Shown here one piece after another: positions 9,395-18,905 of a stretch of DNA of 64,000 nt. Position 1 is the stretch's first letter; each line of letters opens with the position of its first letter. Under the pieces are notes generated by a model. The model had not been told where the DNA came from. It was given only the letters and a program-made list of their open reading frames with translations, and made no database searches. This stretch comes from Sanguibacter suarezii NBRC 16159 (GTDB lineage Bacteria > Actinomycetota > Actinomycetes > Actinomycetales > Cellulomonadaceae): NCBI RefSeq assembly GCF_001552735.1, contig NZ_BCRT01000001.1, positions 124,001 through 188,000 of the forward strand, written 5' to 3'. The position numbers and the translations under genes were made by a program.

Positions 9395-11068
9395 ATGGTC
9401 GCTGCAGACCTCGTCGTCTACCCCGCCCGGCTCGTGCGGACCATGGACCCCGCCCGGCCCACCGCCCAGGCGATCGCCGTGCGCGGAGACCGCATCCGCG
9501 CCGTCGGCTCCTTGGACGAGCTCGCCTCCTACAGCCCGGCCCGCATCGACCGCCGCTACGAGGACTCGGTGCTGCTGCCCGGCTTCGTCGAGGCGCACTC
9601 CCACGCGTCGGCCGGCGCGATGTGGCGGGCCACCTACGTGGGCTACTTCCCCCGGCCTCAGCCCGACGGCCGCCAGTCGGCGGCATGCCGCACGGTCGAC
9701 GAGATCGTCGCCGAGCTGGCCCGGGCCGAGGCCACGCTGAGAGATCCCGCCGAGCCGCTCATCGCCTGGGGCCTGGACCCCCTGTACTTCACCGGCGCCC
9801 GCCTCGACGCCCAGGTGCTCGACCGCGTCTCGAGGACCCGGCCCATCATCGTCATGCACGCGAGCCTGCACATGGCCACGGTGAATTCGGCCGCCATCGC
9901 GCTGGACCGCATCAATCAGCACACCGGGACCGCCGGGGTGATCACCGACGCCGCCGGACGCCCCACCGGGGAGCTGCAAGAGCTGCGCGCCCTCGCGCTC
10001 ACCTCGCTGTACCGCGCCTTCGGTCAGCGCACCACGATCGACGCCGGTGCCATCCGAAGCTTCGGGGCGCTGGCCCGCAACGTAGGCGCCACGACCGTGA
10101 CCGACCTGGCGAGCGTCGACCCGATGGACGACGCAGCGGTCGCGATGTGGACCTCGGTGGTGGGCGACCCGTCCTTCCCCGCACGGATCCACCAGTTCCT
10201 CTACGCCCCGTACGCCCGCCCCTTCCCCGAGGCCGCAGCGCGCCTGGTCGCCCTGCGCGCGCGACCCGGGACAAAGCTGCGCTACGGCGGAGTCAAGCTC
10301 ATCCTCGACGGGTCCATCCAGGGGTTCACCGCACGCCTGCAGGAGCCGGGCTACCTGGGCGGGCGCGCCAACGGGATCTGGAACATCGACCCGCAGACCT
10401 ATGAGGAGGCGTTCCGGACCTTCCACGAGGCGGGTCTGCAGATCCACGTGCACTGCAACGGCGACGAGGCCAGCGAGCTGTTCATCACCACCCTGGCCCG
10501 CGTCCTGGTAGACGCCCCGCAGCCCGGTCACCGGCACACCGTCACCCACTCCCAGATGACGACGCCGGCGCAGTACCGCCGTCTCGCCGAGCTCGGCGCC
10601 GGCGCCAACATCTTCTCCAACCACCTCTGGTACTGGGGCGACCAGCACGCCGAGCGGACCGTGGGCATCGACCGGGCCTCCCGGATGGACGCCGCCGCCA
10701 CAGCGCTGCGCTGCGGGCTGGAGATCTCCCTCCACAGCGACGCCCCGGTCACCCCGCTCAGCCCGCTGCTCACCGCGATGTACGCGGCCACCCGGCGCAC
10801 GCCGTCAGGCAGGGTGCTCGGGGAGACGGAGCGGATCAGCCTCGACGGGGCGCTGCGCGCAGTGACCCTCGGCGGGGCGTACCTGCTGCGCGCTGACGCG
10901 GAGATCGGTTCCTTGGAGGCGGGCAAGATGGCCGACCTGGCGGTCCTGGACACCGACCCCTACGAGATGGCCACCGACCCGGAGCGGCTCGCCGAGGTCA
11001 CGGTGCGGGGGTCGATGGTCGGCGGCGTCGACTTCCCGGCGGGACAGCCGGTGCCGGGCGGCTGGTGA
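9395..11068 (+). CDS. YtcJ-like amidohydrolase family protein
   Basis: A 557-residue metal-dependent hydrolase of the amidohydrolase superfamily. The ATG at 9395 follows AGGAG by 7 nt; the open frame upstream is not supported. Motifs in order: the metal-binding HSH (His68, His70) in LPGFVEAHSHASAG; LILDGSIQGFTARL; IHVHCNGDEASELF; HTVTHSQMTTPAQY; and the terminal metal Asp in SLHSDAPVTPLSPL. The closing EAGKMADLAVLDTDPYEM is typical of YtcJ proteins. Substrate not predictable from sequence. It is divergent from the ArsR-MFS operon and its 3' end overlaps the convergent EamA gene by 71 bp. Confidence 0.87.
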   Translation: MVAADLVVYPARLVRTMDPARPTAQAIAVRGDRIRAVGSLDELASYSPARIDRRYEDSVLLPGFVEAHSHASAGAMWRATYVGYFPRPQPDGRQSAACRTVDEIVAELARAEATLRDPAEPLIAWGLDPLYFTGARLDAQVLDRVSRTRPIIVMHASLHMATVNSAAIALDRINQHTGTAGVITDAAGRPTGELQELRALALTSLYRAFGQRTTIDAGAIRSFGALARNVGATTVTDLASVDPMDDAAVAMWTSVVGDPSFPARIHQFLYAPYARPFPEAAARLVALRARPGTKLRYGGVKLILDGSIQGFTARLQEPGYLGGRANGIWNIDPQTYEEAFRTFHEAGLQIHVHCNGDEASELFITTLARVLVDAPQPGHRHTVTHSQMTTPAQYRRLAELGAGANIFSNHLWYWGDQHAERTVGIDRASRMDAAATALRCGLEISLHSDAPVTPLSPLLTAMYAATRRTPSGRVLGETERISLDGALRAVTLGGAYLLRADAEIGSLEAGKMADLAVLDTDPYEMATDPERLAEVTVRGSMVGGVDFPAGQPVPGGW

Positions 11069-11885
11069 GAGCGATCGCCACGGACACGCAGACCAGCCCC
11101 ACCACCTCCCAGCCGCTGGGGATCTGGCGCAGCACTACCGCGCCCACCGCCACCGCGGTGGCCGGCCAGATGGCGAGCAGGATGGCGAACTGCGCTGCCG
11201 AGAGCCGCCGCAGCACCACCTGGTCGATCGCGTAGGGCACCACCGAGGACGCCAGCGCGATGGCCACGATCGCCCCGAGGAAGGCCCAGTCGGTCACCAG
11301 CGGCACCGCACCGGCAGCCGTGAACGGGGCGGAGACGATGGCCCCGGCCGCCATCGCGAGCGCCAGCGGCGCGAGCCCGGTGCCCTGGGCGGAGACCTTC
11401 CGCCCGAGCAGGATGTACAGGGCCCAGCACGCCGCCGCGGCCAGGATGAGCACGAGGCCGAGCGCGGCGTCGTCGGACGGGGACGCCAGGGTGACCCCCG
11501 CCAGCAGCACGACGCCGGCCAGCGCCAGGGCGATCGCCGCGCGCTCGCGCACGCCGCGGCCGGTGAGCGCGGCCACCAGGACCGGGCCCACGAACTCGAT
11601 GGCCACCGCGGTGCCCAGCGGCAGGTGCTGCAGCGAGGCGTAGAAGGTGACGTTCATCGCGGCCAGCACGGTGCCGAAGGCGACCGCGGCCAGCAGCCGG
11701 CGCCGGTCCCAGCGCACCCGCCAGGGCCGGGCCCAGGCCAGCAGCACGAGCGCGGCCACGAGGATCCGCGCCCACGCCACCGATGCCGCGGGCGCGACGT
11801 CGAAGAGCCCCACCGCGAAGCCCGCACCGACGTACTGGGTGACCCCCGAGACGATGAACAAGACCGGAGCGGGGATGCGATTCAC
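10998..11885 (-). CDS. EamA/DMT family transporter (RhtA-like)
   Basis: A 295-residue membrane protein with about ten hydrophobic helices in two five-helix EamA repeats. Residues around NVTFYASLQHLPLGTAVAIEFVGP and VVPYAIDQVVLRRLSAAQFA are characteristic of the RhtA-type drug/metabolite transporters that export threonine, homoserine and related amino acids. The start ATG at 11885 directly gives the first helix. It is convergent with the amidohydrolase gene and the two share 71 bp, which is unusual but leaves both reading frames intact. Substrate is inferred from family only. Confidence 0.85.
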   Translation of the reverse strand: MNRIPAPVLFIVSGVTQYVGAGFAVGLFDVAPAASVAWARILVAALVLLAWARPWRVRWDRRRLLAAVAFGTVLAAMNVTFYASLQHLPLGTAVAIEFVGPVLVAALTGRGVRERAAIALALAGVVLLAGVTLASPSDDAALGLVLILAAAACWALYILLGRKVSAQGTGLAPLALAMAAGAIVSAPFTAAGAVPLVTDWAFLGAIVAIALASSVVPYAIDQVVLRRLSAAQFAILLAIWPATAVAVGAVVLRQIPSGWEVVGLVCVSVAIALTSRPAPAVPPGSRRRRPSTPAP

Positions 11886-11964
11886 GGGACAACTCTAGGG
11901 CGGTGGCCCACCCCGGCCGGCAGCGCTGATCCGGGCGCTGCCAGCCGGTCGGGGTGGGGGTCGA

Positions 11965-14052
11965 TCAGCTGCGCTTGGTGAGGCTCTTCTCGTGCACAGG
12001 CGCCCCACCGCGGGCACGCTCCTGGCGGTAGTACTCGCGCGCCTCGTCCTGGCGGACCTTCTCCGCGCCCGTGGCGATGGCCGCCCGGATGTGCTCGGGG
12101 CCGTAGCCGAAGGCGTCGACGAGGGACTGCGCGTGCGGGCGCAGGCGGGCGACGAGCCGGTCGATGTACGAGGTCACGGTCCGGGCCCGCTGCCCGGACA
12201 GGCGGCCGTTGATGAGGTACCAGGCGAGGTTCTTCTCGATGACGCTCAGCCCGTACAGGTCACGGACCCAGGTGAGCACCTGGAGGGTGCCCGGGTCGCT
12301 GATGTCGGTGAGCGCCTTGGTGAACGCCTCCCACTGCAGCAGGTCCGAGTGTGCCCGCGCGGCCTCGATGAGCTCGTGCTGGTGGGAGTTGAACAGCGCG
12401 GCCGCCTTCTCCCGGCTCACCTTCGACGCTGGGCGCAGGGCGTTGGCCAGGTCGGCGACCATCGCCTCGACCCGCTCGGTGAGCAGGTCCCGCTGGGCGT
12501 GCTCCCCGCGCAGGTAGCCCGCCGCCCGGCGGGCGGACCCGGTGTCCAGGATGGTCTGGGTCGCCCGGACCAGCGGCGTCTTGTAGAGCAGCGTGTCTGC
12601 CGCCCGCTCCACCACGAACCGCGCCATCCCGACGCCCTCGATCGCCTTGAAGTCGGTCGCGTAGTCGGCCAGCAGCCGCTTGCCCACCAGCTGCAGCAGC
12701 ACGGTGTTGTCACCCTCGAAGGTCGCGTAGACGTCGAGGTCGGCGCGCAGCGAGACGAGCCGGTTCTCAGTGAGGAAGCCCGCACCACCGCAGGCCTCAC
12801 GGGCGGTCTGCAGCGTCTCCAGCGCCCGCCACGTGGAGGCGGGCTTGAGGGCCGCGGCCATCGTTTCCAGGTCTTCGCGGGAGTCGGGGGTGTCCATGTC
12901 TCCGGAGAAGACCGCGTGGAAGAGGTCGAGCAGCCGGTCGTGGGCGAAGTGTCCGGCGTAGGTCTCGGCGAGGAGGGGCAGCAGCCGGCGCTGGTGCTCG
13001 GCGTAGTCGAGCAGCACGGTCTCCTCCGTGGCCGAGGCCCCGGTGAACTGTCGGCGTTCGTTGCCGTAGCGCACTGCGGTGGCCAGGGCGATCTTGCTCG
13101 CCACGCCTGCCGCGCCGTCGAGGGACACACGCCCCTGGACGAGGGAGCCGAGCATGGTGAAGAAGCGTCGTCCGGGGCTCTCGATCGGGGAGGAGTAGGC
13201 GCCCTCGGCGTCCACCTGGCCGTAGCGGGCGAGCAGGTCCTCGCGCGGGACGCGCACGTGGTCGAAGTGCAGCCGGCCGTTGTCGATGCCGTTGAGCCCG
13301 CCCTTGAGACCGTCGTCCTCGCCGCCGATGCCCGGGCGGAACTCCCCGGCGGAGCCGTCAGGCAGGGTCTCGCGGATGGTGACGTAGAAGGCGTGCACGC
13401 CGTGGTTGACGCCGCCGGTGATGAGCTGGGCGAAGACGACAGCGGCGGTGCCGTGCTCGGCCGCGTTGCCCAGATAGTCCTTCCACGCCGCGCGGAAGGG
13501 GGTGTGGATGACGAACTCGCCGGCGTCCAGGTCGTAGGTGGCGGTCGTGGCGATGCTCGCCACGTCGGAGCCGTGCCCGGTCTCGGTCATCGCGAAGGCA
13601 CCCGGGACGTCCACGCTCATCGCTCCGGGCAGCAGCCGGTCGTGCTGCTCGGGGGTGCCCAGGTGCAGGATCGCCGCTCCGAAGAGTCCCCACTGCACGC
13701 CCGCCTTGATCTGCAGGGACGGGTCCGCGACCAGCAGCTCTTCGAATCCGGCGATGTTCCCGCCGGCGTCGTTCTTGCCGCCCAGGCGCTCGGGGAAGGC
13801 GCGCAGCACCTGCCCCTCCTTCACCAGGAGCTTGAGCTGCTCGAGCACCCGTGCGCGGCTCTCGGCCATGCTCTGGCCCTCGACCTTGGCGAAGCGCGGG
13901 TCGCCGGAGATGGAGCGGGCCACCTTCCGCAGCTCGGACCACCGGCCCAGCAGATGATCGGTGAGGTAGTCGACGTCGACGTGCGGGGTCGCGTCGGGGG
14001 ACGGGTCTCCGGTCGGCGCGGTGGAGGTGAGCGGGTCCGAGACGGTGGTCAT
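11965..14052 (-). CDS. Acyl-CoA dehydrogenase / acyl-CoA oxidase-like protein
   Basis: A 695-residue flavoprotein that introduces the alpha-beta double bond into acyl-CoA. The length and the signatures FAMTETGHGSDVASIATTAT (flavin/substrate region), REACGGAGFLTENR and ATFEGDNTVLLQL resemble peroxisomal acyl-CoA oxidases; in those, the Glu of FEGxN is the catalytic base. Whether electrons go to ETF or oxygen cannot be told. AAGGGAG precedes the ATG at 14052. It follows the TetR gene by 43 bp on the same strand and is probably cotranscribed with it, so it should fall under TetR control. Other beta-oxidation genes lie 7.8 kb away. Confidence 0.88.
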   Translation of the reverse strand: MTTVSDPLTSTAPTGDPSPDATPHVDVDYLTDHLLGRWSELRKVARSISGDPRFAKVEGQSMAESRARVLEQLKLLVKEGQVLRAFPERLGGKNDAGGNIAGFEELLVADPSLQIKAGVQWGLFGAAILHLGTPEQHDRLLPGAMSVDVPGAFAMTETGHGSDVASIATTATYDLDAGEFVIHTPFRAAWKDYLGNAAEHGTAAVVFAQLITGGVNHGVHAFYVTIRETLPDGSAGEFRPGIGGEDDGLKGGLNGIDNGRLHFDHVRVPREDLLARYGQVDAEGAYSSPIESPGRRFFTMLGSLVQGRVSLDGAAGVASKIALATAVRYGNERRQFTGASATEETVLLDYAEHQRRLLPLLAETYAGHFAHDRLLDLFHAVFSGDMDTPDSREDLETMAAALKPASTWRALETLQTAREACGGAGFLTENRLVSLRADLDVYATFEGDNTVLLQLVGKRLLADYATDFKAIEGVGMARFVVERAADTLLYKTPLVRATQTILDTGSARRAAGYLRGEHAQRDLLTERVEAMVADLANALRPASKVSREKAAALFNSHQHELIEAARAHSDLLQWEAFTKALTDISDPGTLQVLTWVRDLYGLSVIEKNLAWYLINGRLSGQRARTVTSYIDRLVARLRPHAQSLVDAFGYGPEHIRAAIATGAEKVRQDEAREYYRQERARGGAPVHEKSLTKRS

Positions 14053-14095
14053 TCTGAACTCCCTTGTACAGATGAGGACGACGGTCGGTGGCGGG

Positions 14096-14845
14096 TCAGG
14101 TCAGGTCGGTGCGGCGGCTCTCCTTGGCCAGGACGCCGACGGGGCCGCCCCAGAGCCAGGCGGTCACGCGTTCGGTGAGCTCTTCGCGGGTGGGCGCGTC
14201 CGCCGCGTCGCGGTTCTCCAGCCACCACTCCCCCGACCCGCGGACGAAGCCGACCGCCCCGGCGCCCCATGCGGCGGCGTCAGCGGCGGAGGTGTTCATC
14301 TCCTGGGCGAAGGGCACGGCGACGAGCTCGATCATCGAGTCGAGGAAGGGCAGGCCGGGGGCTGTGCGCGTGACGAAGTAGTAGACGTTGGGAGAGTGCT
14401 CGATCATCTCGAGGTAGACCGCGACCATCGAGCGCAGCGAGTCGCGCGGCGTGGTGGCCGTCAGCGCCGCCTCACGCAGAGCCTCGGCCATCTGCCCCAC
14501 GACCGCCTCGCCCATGGCGAGCTGCAGGCCGGGCTTGTCGGTGAAGTACCGGTAGACGATGGACTTCGAGGTCTTGGCGTACGCGGCGATCTCGTCCATG
14601 GAGATCTCCGGGCCACCGCGGTGCACGGCCTTGCGGGCGGCGTGCACGAGGGCGATGCGGCGGGCCGCCCGGTGGGAGTCCCAGCGGGTAGAGCGGCCGT
14701 CGGGGACCTGTTCCGGTGCCGCCTCAGGGGCCTCAGCAGGATCGTCCGCGCTCGCGGGGGCCGGGTCCACGACGGGGCGCGCGGAGGTGGCGAGTGACGG
14801 AGATGCGGTCGGCTTCAGTGCCGGACCAGACGATGCTGGGCTCAC
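14096..14845 (-). CDS. TetR-family transcriptional regulator (fatty-acid regulon candidate)
   Basis: A 249-residue regulator starting at a GTG at 14845. The first 45 residues are low-complexity Pro/Ala/Glu. The TetR helix-turn-helix follows (about 60-110), with ISMDEIAAYAKTSKSIVYRYF as recognition region. The remainder is the ligand-binding helical domain. Its start codon lies directly against a 27-bp sequence that recurs upstream of the thiolase-FabG-MaoC operon, implying autoregulation and control of fatty-acid genes. It is cotranscribed with the acyl-CoA dehydrogenase gene. A putative -10 hexamer TACCCT lies 7 nt before the GTG, so the message may be leaderless. Confidence 0.88.
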   Translation of the reverse strand: MSPASSGPALKPTASPSLATSARPVVDPAPASADDPAEAPEAAPEQVPDGRSTRWDSHRAARRIALVHAARKAVHRGGPEISMDEIAAYAKTSKSIVYRYFTDKPGLQLAMGEAVVGQMAEALREAALTATTPRDSLRSMVAVYLEMIEHSPNVYYFVTRTAPGLPFLDSMIELVAVPFAQEMNTSAADAAAWGAGAVGFVRGSGEWWLENRDAADAPTREELTERVTAWLWGGPVGVLAKESRRTDLT

Positions 14846-14868
14846 GAAACTCAGGGTATCAGGTACCG
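14842..14868. promoter_or_regulatory. Operator-like site 1 of the TetR regulon
   Basis: TCACGAAACTC, three variable bases, then GTATCAGGTACCG. It matches the site at 21739-21765 at 24 of 27 positions, differing only in the three middle bases. It overlaps the TetR gene's start codon and putative -10 element (TACCCT on the minus strand), so binding there would repress the gene. Part of it, GGTA-5-TACC, is symmetric. Confidence 0.55.
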
Positions 14869-14940
14869 CCCGTCCCGGACATGGTGGTGGCCGTGAGGAC
14901 CCGTGCGGGCGCGGATCCGGAGCGCGCGCCCCCGGACACG

Positions 14941-14975
14941 CCTCAGGCGTGACGGGTTCTCCGTCACGCCTGGGG
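14941..14975 (-). terminator. Terminator of the ABC importer operon
   Basis: A 15-bp GC-rich stem with one G-T pair and a 5-nt loop (core CAGGCGTGACGG and its complement, 14944-14955 with 14961-14972) lies 75 bp beyond the stop of the last importer gene. The rest of the 204-bp gap to the TetR gene holds only site 1. Confidence 0.6.
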
Positions 14976-15049
14976 TCCGGTCCTGGTCGTCCCGGTGGTT
15001 CTCTCCAGAACCCGTGGTCCTGCTGGTCGCAGCCGCGACTGCGGTCAGC

Positions 15050-15919
15050 TCACATCCCGCGGGTGCCGAAGCGGTCGCGGTCGGTGGCCTGGGCGCCGAG
15101 GTTCATCTCGGCGAGCACCTCTTCACGCAGCCGGCCCTGGTTCTCGGGGTTGGGCGCGGCGGAGAGCAGCAGCTTGGTGTACTCGTGCTGCGGGTTCCTG
15201 ATGACCTCGTCGGAGGGGCCGCGCTCGACGACCTTGCCCTTGAACATCACCATGATCTCGTCGGAGAAGTGACGCGCGGTCGCGAGGTCGTGGGTGATGT
15301 AGAGGACCCCGAGGTTGTCCTCGCGCTGCAGACGAGCGAGCAGGTTGAGGACGCTGAGGCGGATCGACACGTCGAGCATGGAGACCGGCTCGTCGGCGAT
15401 GAGGAAGCGCGCACCCGGCGCGAGAGCGCGCGCGATGGCCACGCGCTGACGCTGACCACCGGAGAGCTCGTGCGGGCGACGCAGCGCGACCGACGCCGTC
15501 GGCACCAGGTTCACGCGCTCGAGCAGGTGAGCCACCTGCTCGTCGACCTCCGCCGTCGTCTTCGCCTTGTCGTGGAGACGCAGCGGGCGCTCCAGGTGGT
15601 GGCGGATCGTGTGGAAGGGGTTGAGCGAGGCGAAGGGGTCCTGGAACACCATCTGCACGTTGTGCCGGTAGCTGTCCAGGGCCCGTCCGCGGGTCGCGCT
15701 CGCCTTGCCGTCCAGCAGGATCTCACCCGAGGTGGGGACCTCGAGCTTGGCGATCATGCGGGCGACGGTCGACTTGCCCGAGCCGCTCTCCCCGACCAGG
15801 GCGATGGTCTTGCCCGGCTCGAGGGTGAAGGAGACGTCGTCGACGGCACGGAACTTCCTGCCGCGTCCGCCGGCGAGGCGGAAGTCCTTGACCACGTGCT
15901 TGACTTCAAGGTTCTTCAT
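15050..15919 (-). CDS. Oligopeptide/oligosaccharide ABC importer, ATP-binding protein (OppF/DppF type)
   Basis: A 289-residue nucleotide-binding subunit. Walker A is VGESGSGKST, the signature is LSGGQRQRVAIARALAP and Walker B is FLIADEPVSMLD. The C-terminal extension typical of OppF-type subunits (VVERGPSDEVIRNPQHEYTK) is present. The ATG at 15919 starts one base after the stop of the preceding ATPase gene, so the two are translationally coupled. It is the last gene of a five-gene importer operon (binding protein, two permeases, two ATPases) and pairs with the OppD-type subunit to drive uptake. Confidence 0.92.
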   Translation of the reverse strand: MKNLEVKHVVKDFRLAGGRGRKFRAVDDVSFTLEPGKTIALVGESGSGKSTVARMIAKLEVPTSGEILLDGKASATRGRALDSYRHNVQMVFQDPFASLNPFHTIRHHLERPLRLHDKAKTTAEVDEQVAHLLERVNLVPTASVALRRPHELSGGQRQRVAIARALAPGARFLIADEPVSMLDVSIRLSVLNLLARLQREDNLGVLYITHDLATARHFSDEIMVMFKGKVVERGPSDEVIRNPQHEYTKLLLSAAPNPENQGRLREEVLAEMNLGAQATDRDRFGTRGM

Positions 15920-15920
15920 G

Positions 15921-16822
<902 letters not shown>

Positions 16823-16826
<4 letters not shown>

Positions 16827-17872
16827 GCGTCCACCTTCACGGTCGTGCTGGCGGCACCGGTGTGGTCACCCTTGCGGACGGTCTTGCGTGCCTTGCGGAC
16901 GCTCTTGACCGCAGCCGGAGCGGCGCGCAGCTTGGGGTTGATGATCTCGTCGATGCTGAAGTTGATGAGCGAGAGCCCACCACCGAGCAGCGCGATCATC
17001 ACGCCCGGAGGAACGAACCACCACCAGGCGTCACGGGTCAGCGCCATGCCGACCTGGGCGTCGTTGAGGATGGTCCCCCAGGTGATGGAGCCGGTCGCGC
17101 CGAGGCCCAGGTAGGACAGACCTGCCTCGCCGAGGATCGCGAAGATCATGGCGAAGAGGAACTGCGCGGCGAACAGCGGCAGCAGGTTCGGCATGATCTC
17201 GACGAAGACGATCCGGGAGGTCTTCTCCCCCGAGACCCGGGCGGCGGCGACGTAGTCACGGGTGCGCAACGAGCGAGCCTGCAGGCGGAGCACCACTGCC
17301 GAGCCCGCCCAGGCGGTGATCCCCAGCACGAAGGCCACGAACCACAGCGTGCGTCCGTCCATGTAACCGGAGATCACGATGATCAGGGGCAGACCCGGGA
17401 TGACGAGCATGATGTTCGTGATGAGCGAGAGGACCTCGTCGGTCCATCCGCCCAGGTAGCCGCCGACCACACCGAAGAGCACCGAGAGGGTCACCGCGAT
17501 GGCAGCGACGATCACGCCGATGATCAGCGAGCCACGCGCACCGTGGGCGAGCTGAGCGAGCATGTCGTAACCCAGTCCGGTGGTCCCCAGCCAGTGCTCG
17601 GAGGACGGGGGAAGGAGGGCGTCATTCCCCGAGAACCGCGGGTTCTGGGTCAGCATCGGGCCGAAGATCGCGAACAGCACGATCGCCACGACGAAGCTCA
17701 GCCCGAGGGCGAACTTCGGGGAGCGCCGGGTGAACCGGACCGCTCGCACGAGCTTGCTGCCACGGTCAGGGACCGGACGGACGATGGTCTCGTCGATTGC
17801 TACTGCGTCTGCCGTGCCGGCGCCGGTCGCTTGTACAGCGATCAGCGATTCACGGATGTCCTCGTCAGCCAT
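16823..17872 (-). CDS. ABC importer permease (DppC/OppC type)
   Basis: A 349-residue membrane protein from the ATG at 17872, which overlaps the DppB-type gene by 8 bp. It has an N-terminal cytoplasmic segment, a first helix around LGLSFVVAIVLFAIFGPML, a periplasmic loop and five further helices. The EAA loop that contacts the ATPases is VAAARVSGEKTSRIVFVEIM. An unusually long basic C-terminal tail (about 30 residues, RKARKTVRKG) follows the last helix. It forms a heterodimeric channel with the DppB-type permease. Confidence 0.9.
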
Positions 17873-18860
17873 TCTGCCGCGCCCTCGGGTCGATGAATCC
17901 ATAGAAGATGTCCATGAGGAAGTTCGCGGCGAGCACCGTCAAGGTGATCACGAGGAAGATTCCTTGCATGAGCGCGTAGTCCTTGCCCTGGACCGCGCGG
18001 ATGAGCAGCATCCCGATGCCTGGGTAGGAGAACACCTGCTCCATGACGATCGAGCCGGAGACGACGAAGGCGAGCGAGATCGCGAACCCGGCGATGGACG
18101 GCAGTCCGGCGTTGCGGGCGGCGTAGGCGGTGAAGATGCGCCGCGGGCGCAGGCCCTTGGCCTCGGCGGTGGTGATGTAGTCCTCCGAGAGGGTGGTGAC
18201 CATCATGTTGCGCATGCCCAGCAGCCAGCCACCGACCGAGCTGAGCACGATGGTCAGCGCCGGCAGGAAGCCGTAGTAGATGACGCTGGAGACGAACTCC
18301 CAGCTCATCTCCGGCCCGGCGAAGGTGAAGACGTCGTAGGCGCCGAAGATGGGCAGCCACTTGAGCTTCACCGAGAAGATGTACAGCAGGAGCAACGCGA
18401 GCCAGAAGTACGGGATCGACTGGATGAGCGTGGTCCCCGGGACGAGGTTGTCCGCCCAGGTACCGCGCTTCCAGCCGGTCCAGGCGCCGAGCCCGACGCC
18501 GAGGATGAAGGAGATGACCGTCGCCAGGCCGACCAGACCGATGGTCCACGGCAGAGCCTTCGCGATGAGATCCACGACAGGCTCCGGGTACGTCGTGATC
18601 GACACACCCAGGTCACCGGTGAAGATCTTGCCGAGGTAGTTCACGTACTGGTCCCACAGGGACCCTTCGGTGGCACCTCCAAGGAGGAGATTGACGCTCC
18701 TGACGAGCTGGTCGGTGATCTCCACACCGCTGCGTGCGAGCTTTGCCAGCATGATCTCCCCGGGATCCCCGGGTGTCAGGCGTGGCAGCACGAAGTTGAG
18801 TGTTATCGCTGCCCAGACCGTGATCAGGTAGAAACTGATCCGTCGAACGTAGTACTTCAC
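17865..18860 (-). CDS. ABC importer permease (DppB/OppB type)
   Basis: A 331-residue permease with six membrane helices. The N-terminal RRISFYLITVWAAITLNFVL and the periplasmic loop (LPRLTPGDPGEIMLAKLA) are family hallmarks, and the EAA loop YITTAEAKGLRPRRIFTAYA is well conserved. The ATG lies 45 bp beyond the stop of the binding-protein gene, with AAAGGA nearby. Together with its neighbours it makes a complete family-5 (peptide/nickel/oligosaccharide) importer. Confidence 0.92.
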   Translation of the reverse strand: MKYYVRRISFYLITVWAAITLNFVLPRLTPGDPGEIMLAKLARSGVEITDQLVRSVNLLLGGATEGSLWDQYVNYLGKIFTGDLGVSITTYPEPVVDLIAKALPWTIGLVGLATVISFILGVGLGAWTGWKRGTWADNLVPGTTLIQSIPYFWLALLLLYIFSVKLKWLPIFGAYDVFTFAGPEMSWEFVSSVIYYGFLPALTIVLSSVGGWLLGMRNMMVTTLSEDYITTAEAKGLRPRRIFTAYAARNAGLPSIAGFAISLAFVVSGSIVMEQVFSYPGIGMLLIRAVQGKDYALMQGIFLVITLTVLAANFLMDIFYGFIDPRARQNG

Positions 18861-18905
18861 TGTTCAACATGTCCTTTCATCGTCAATCTCCTCCTCGGAG
18901 TCACG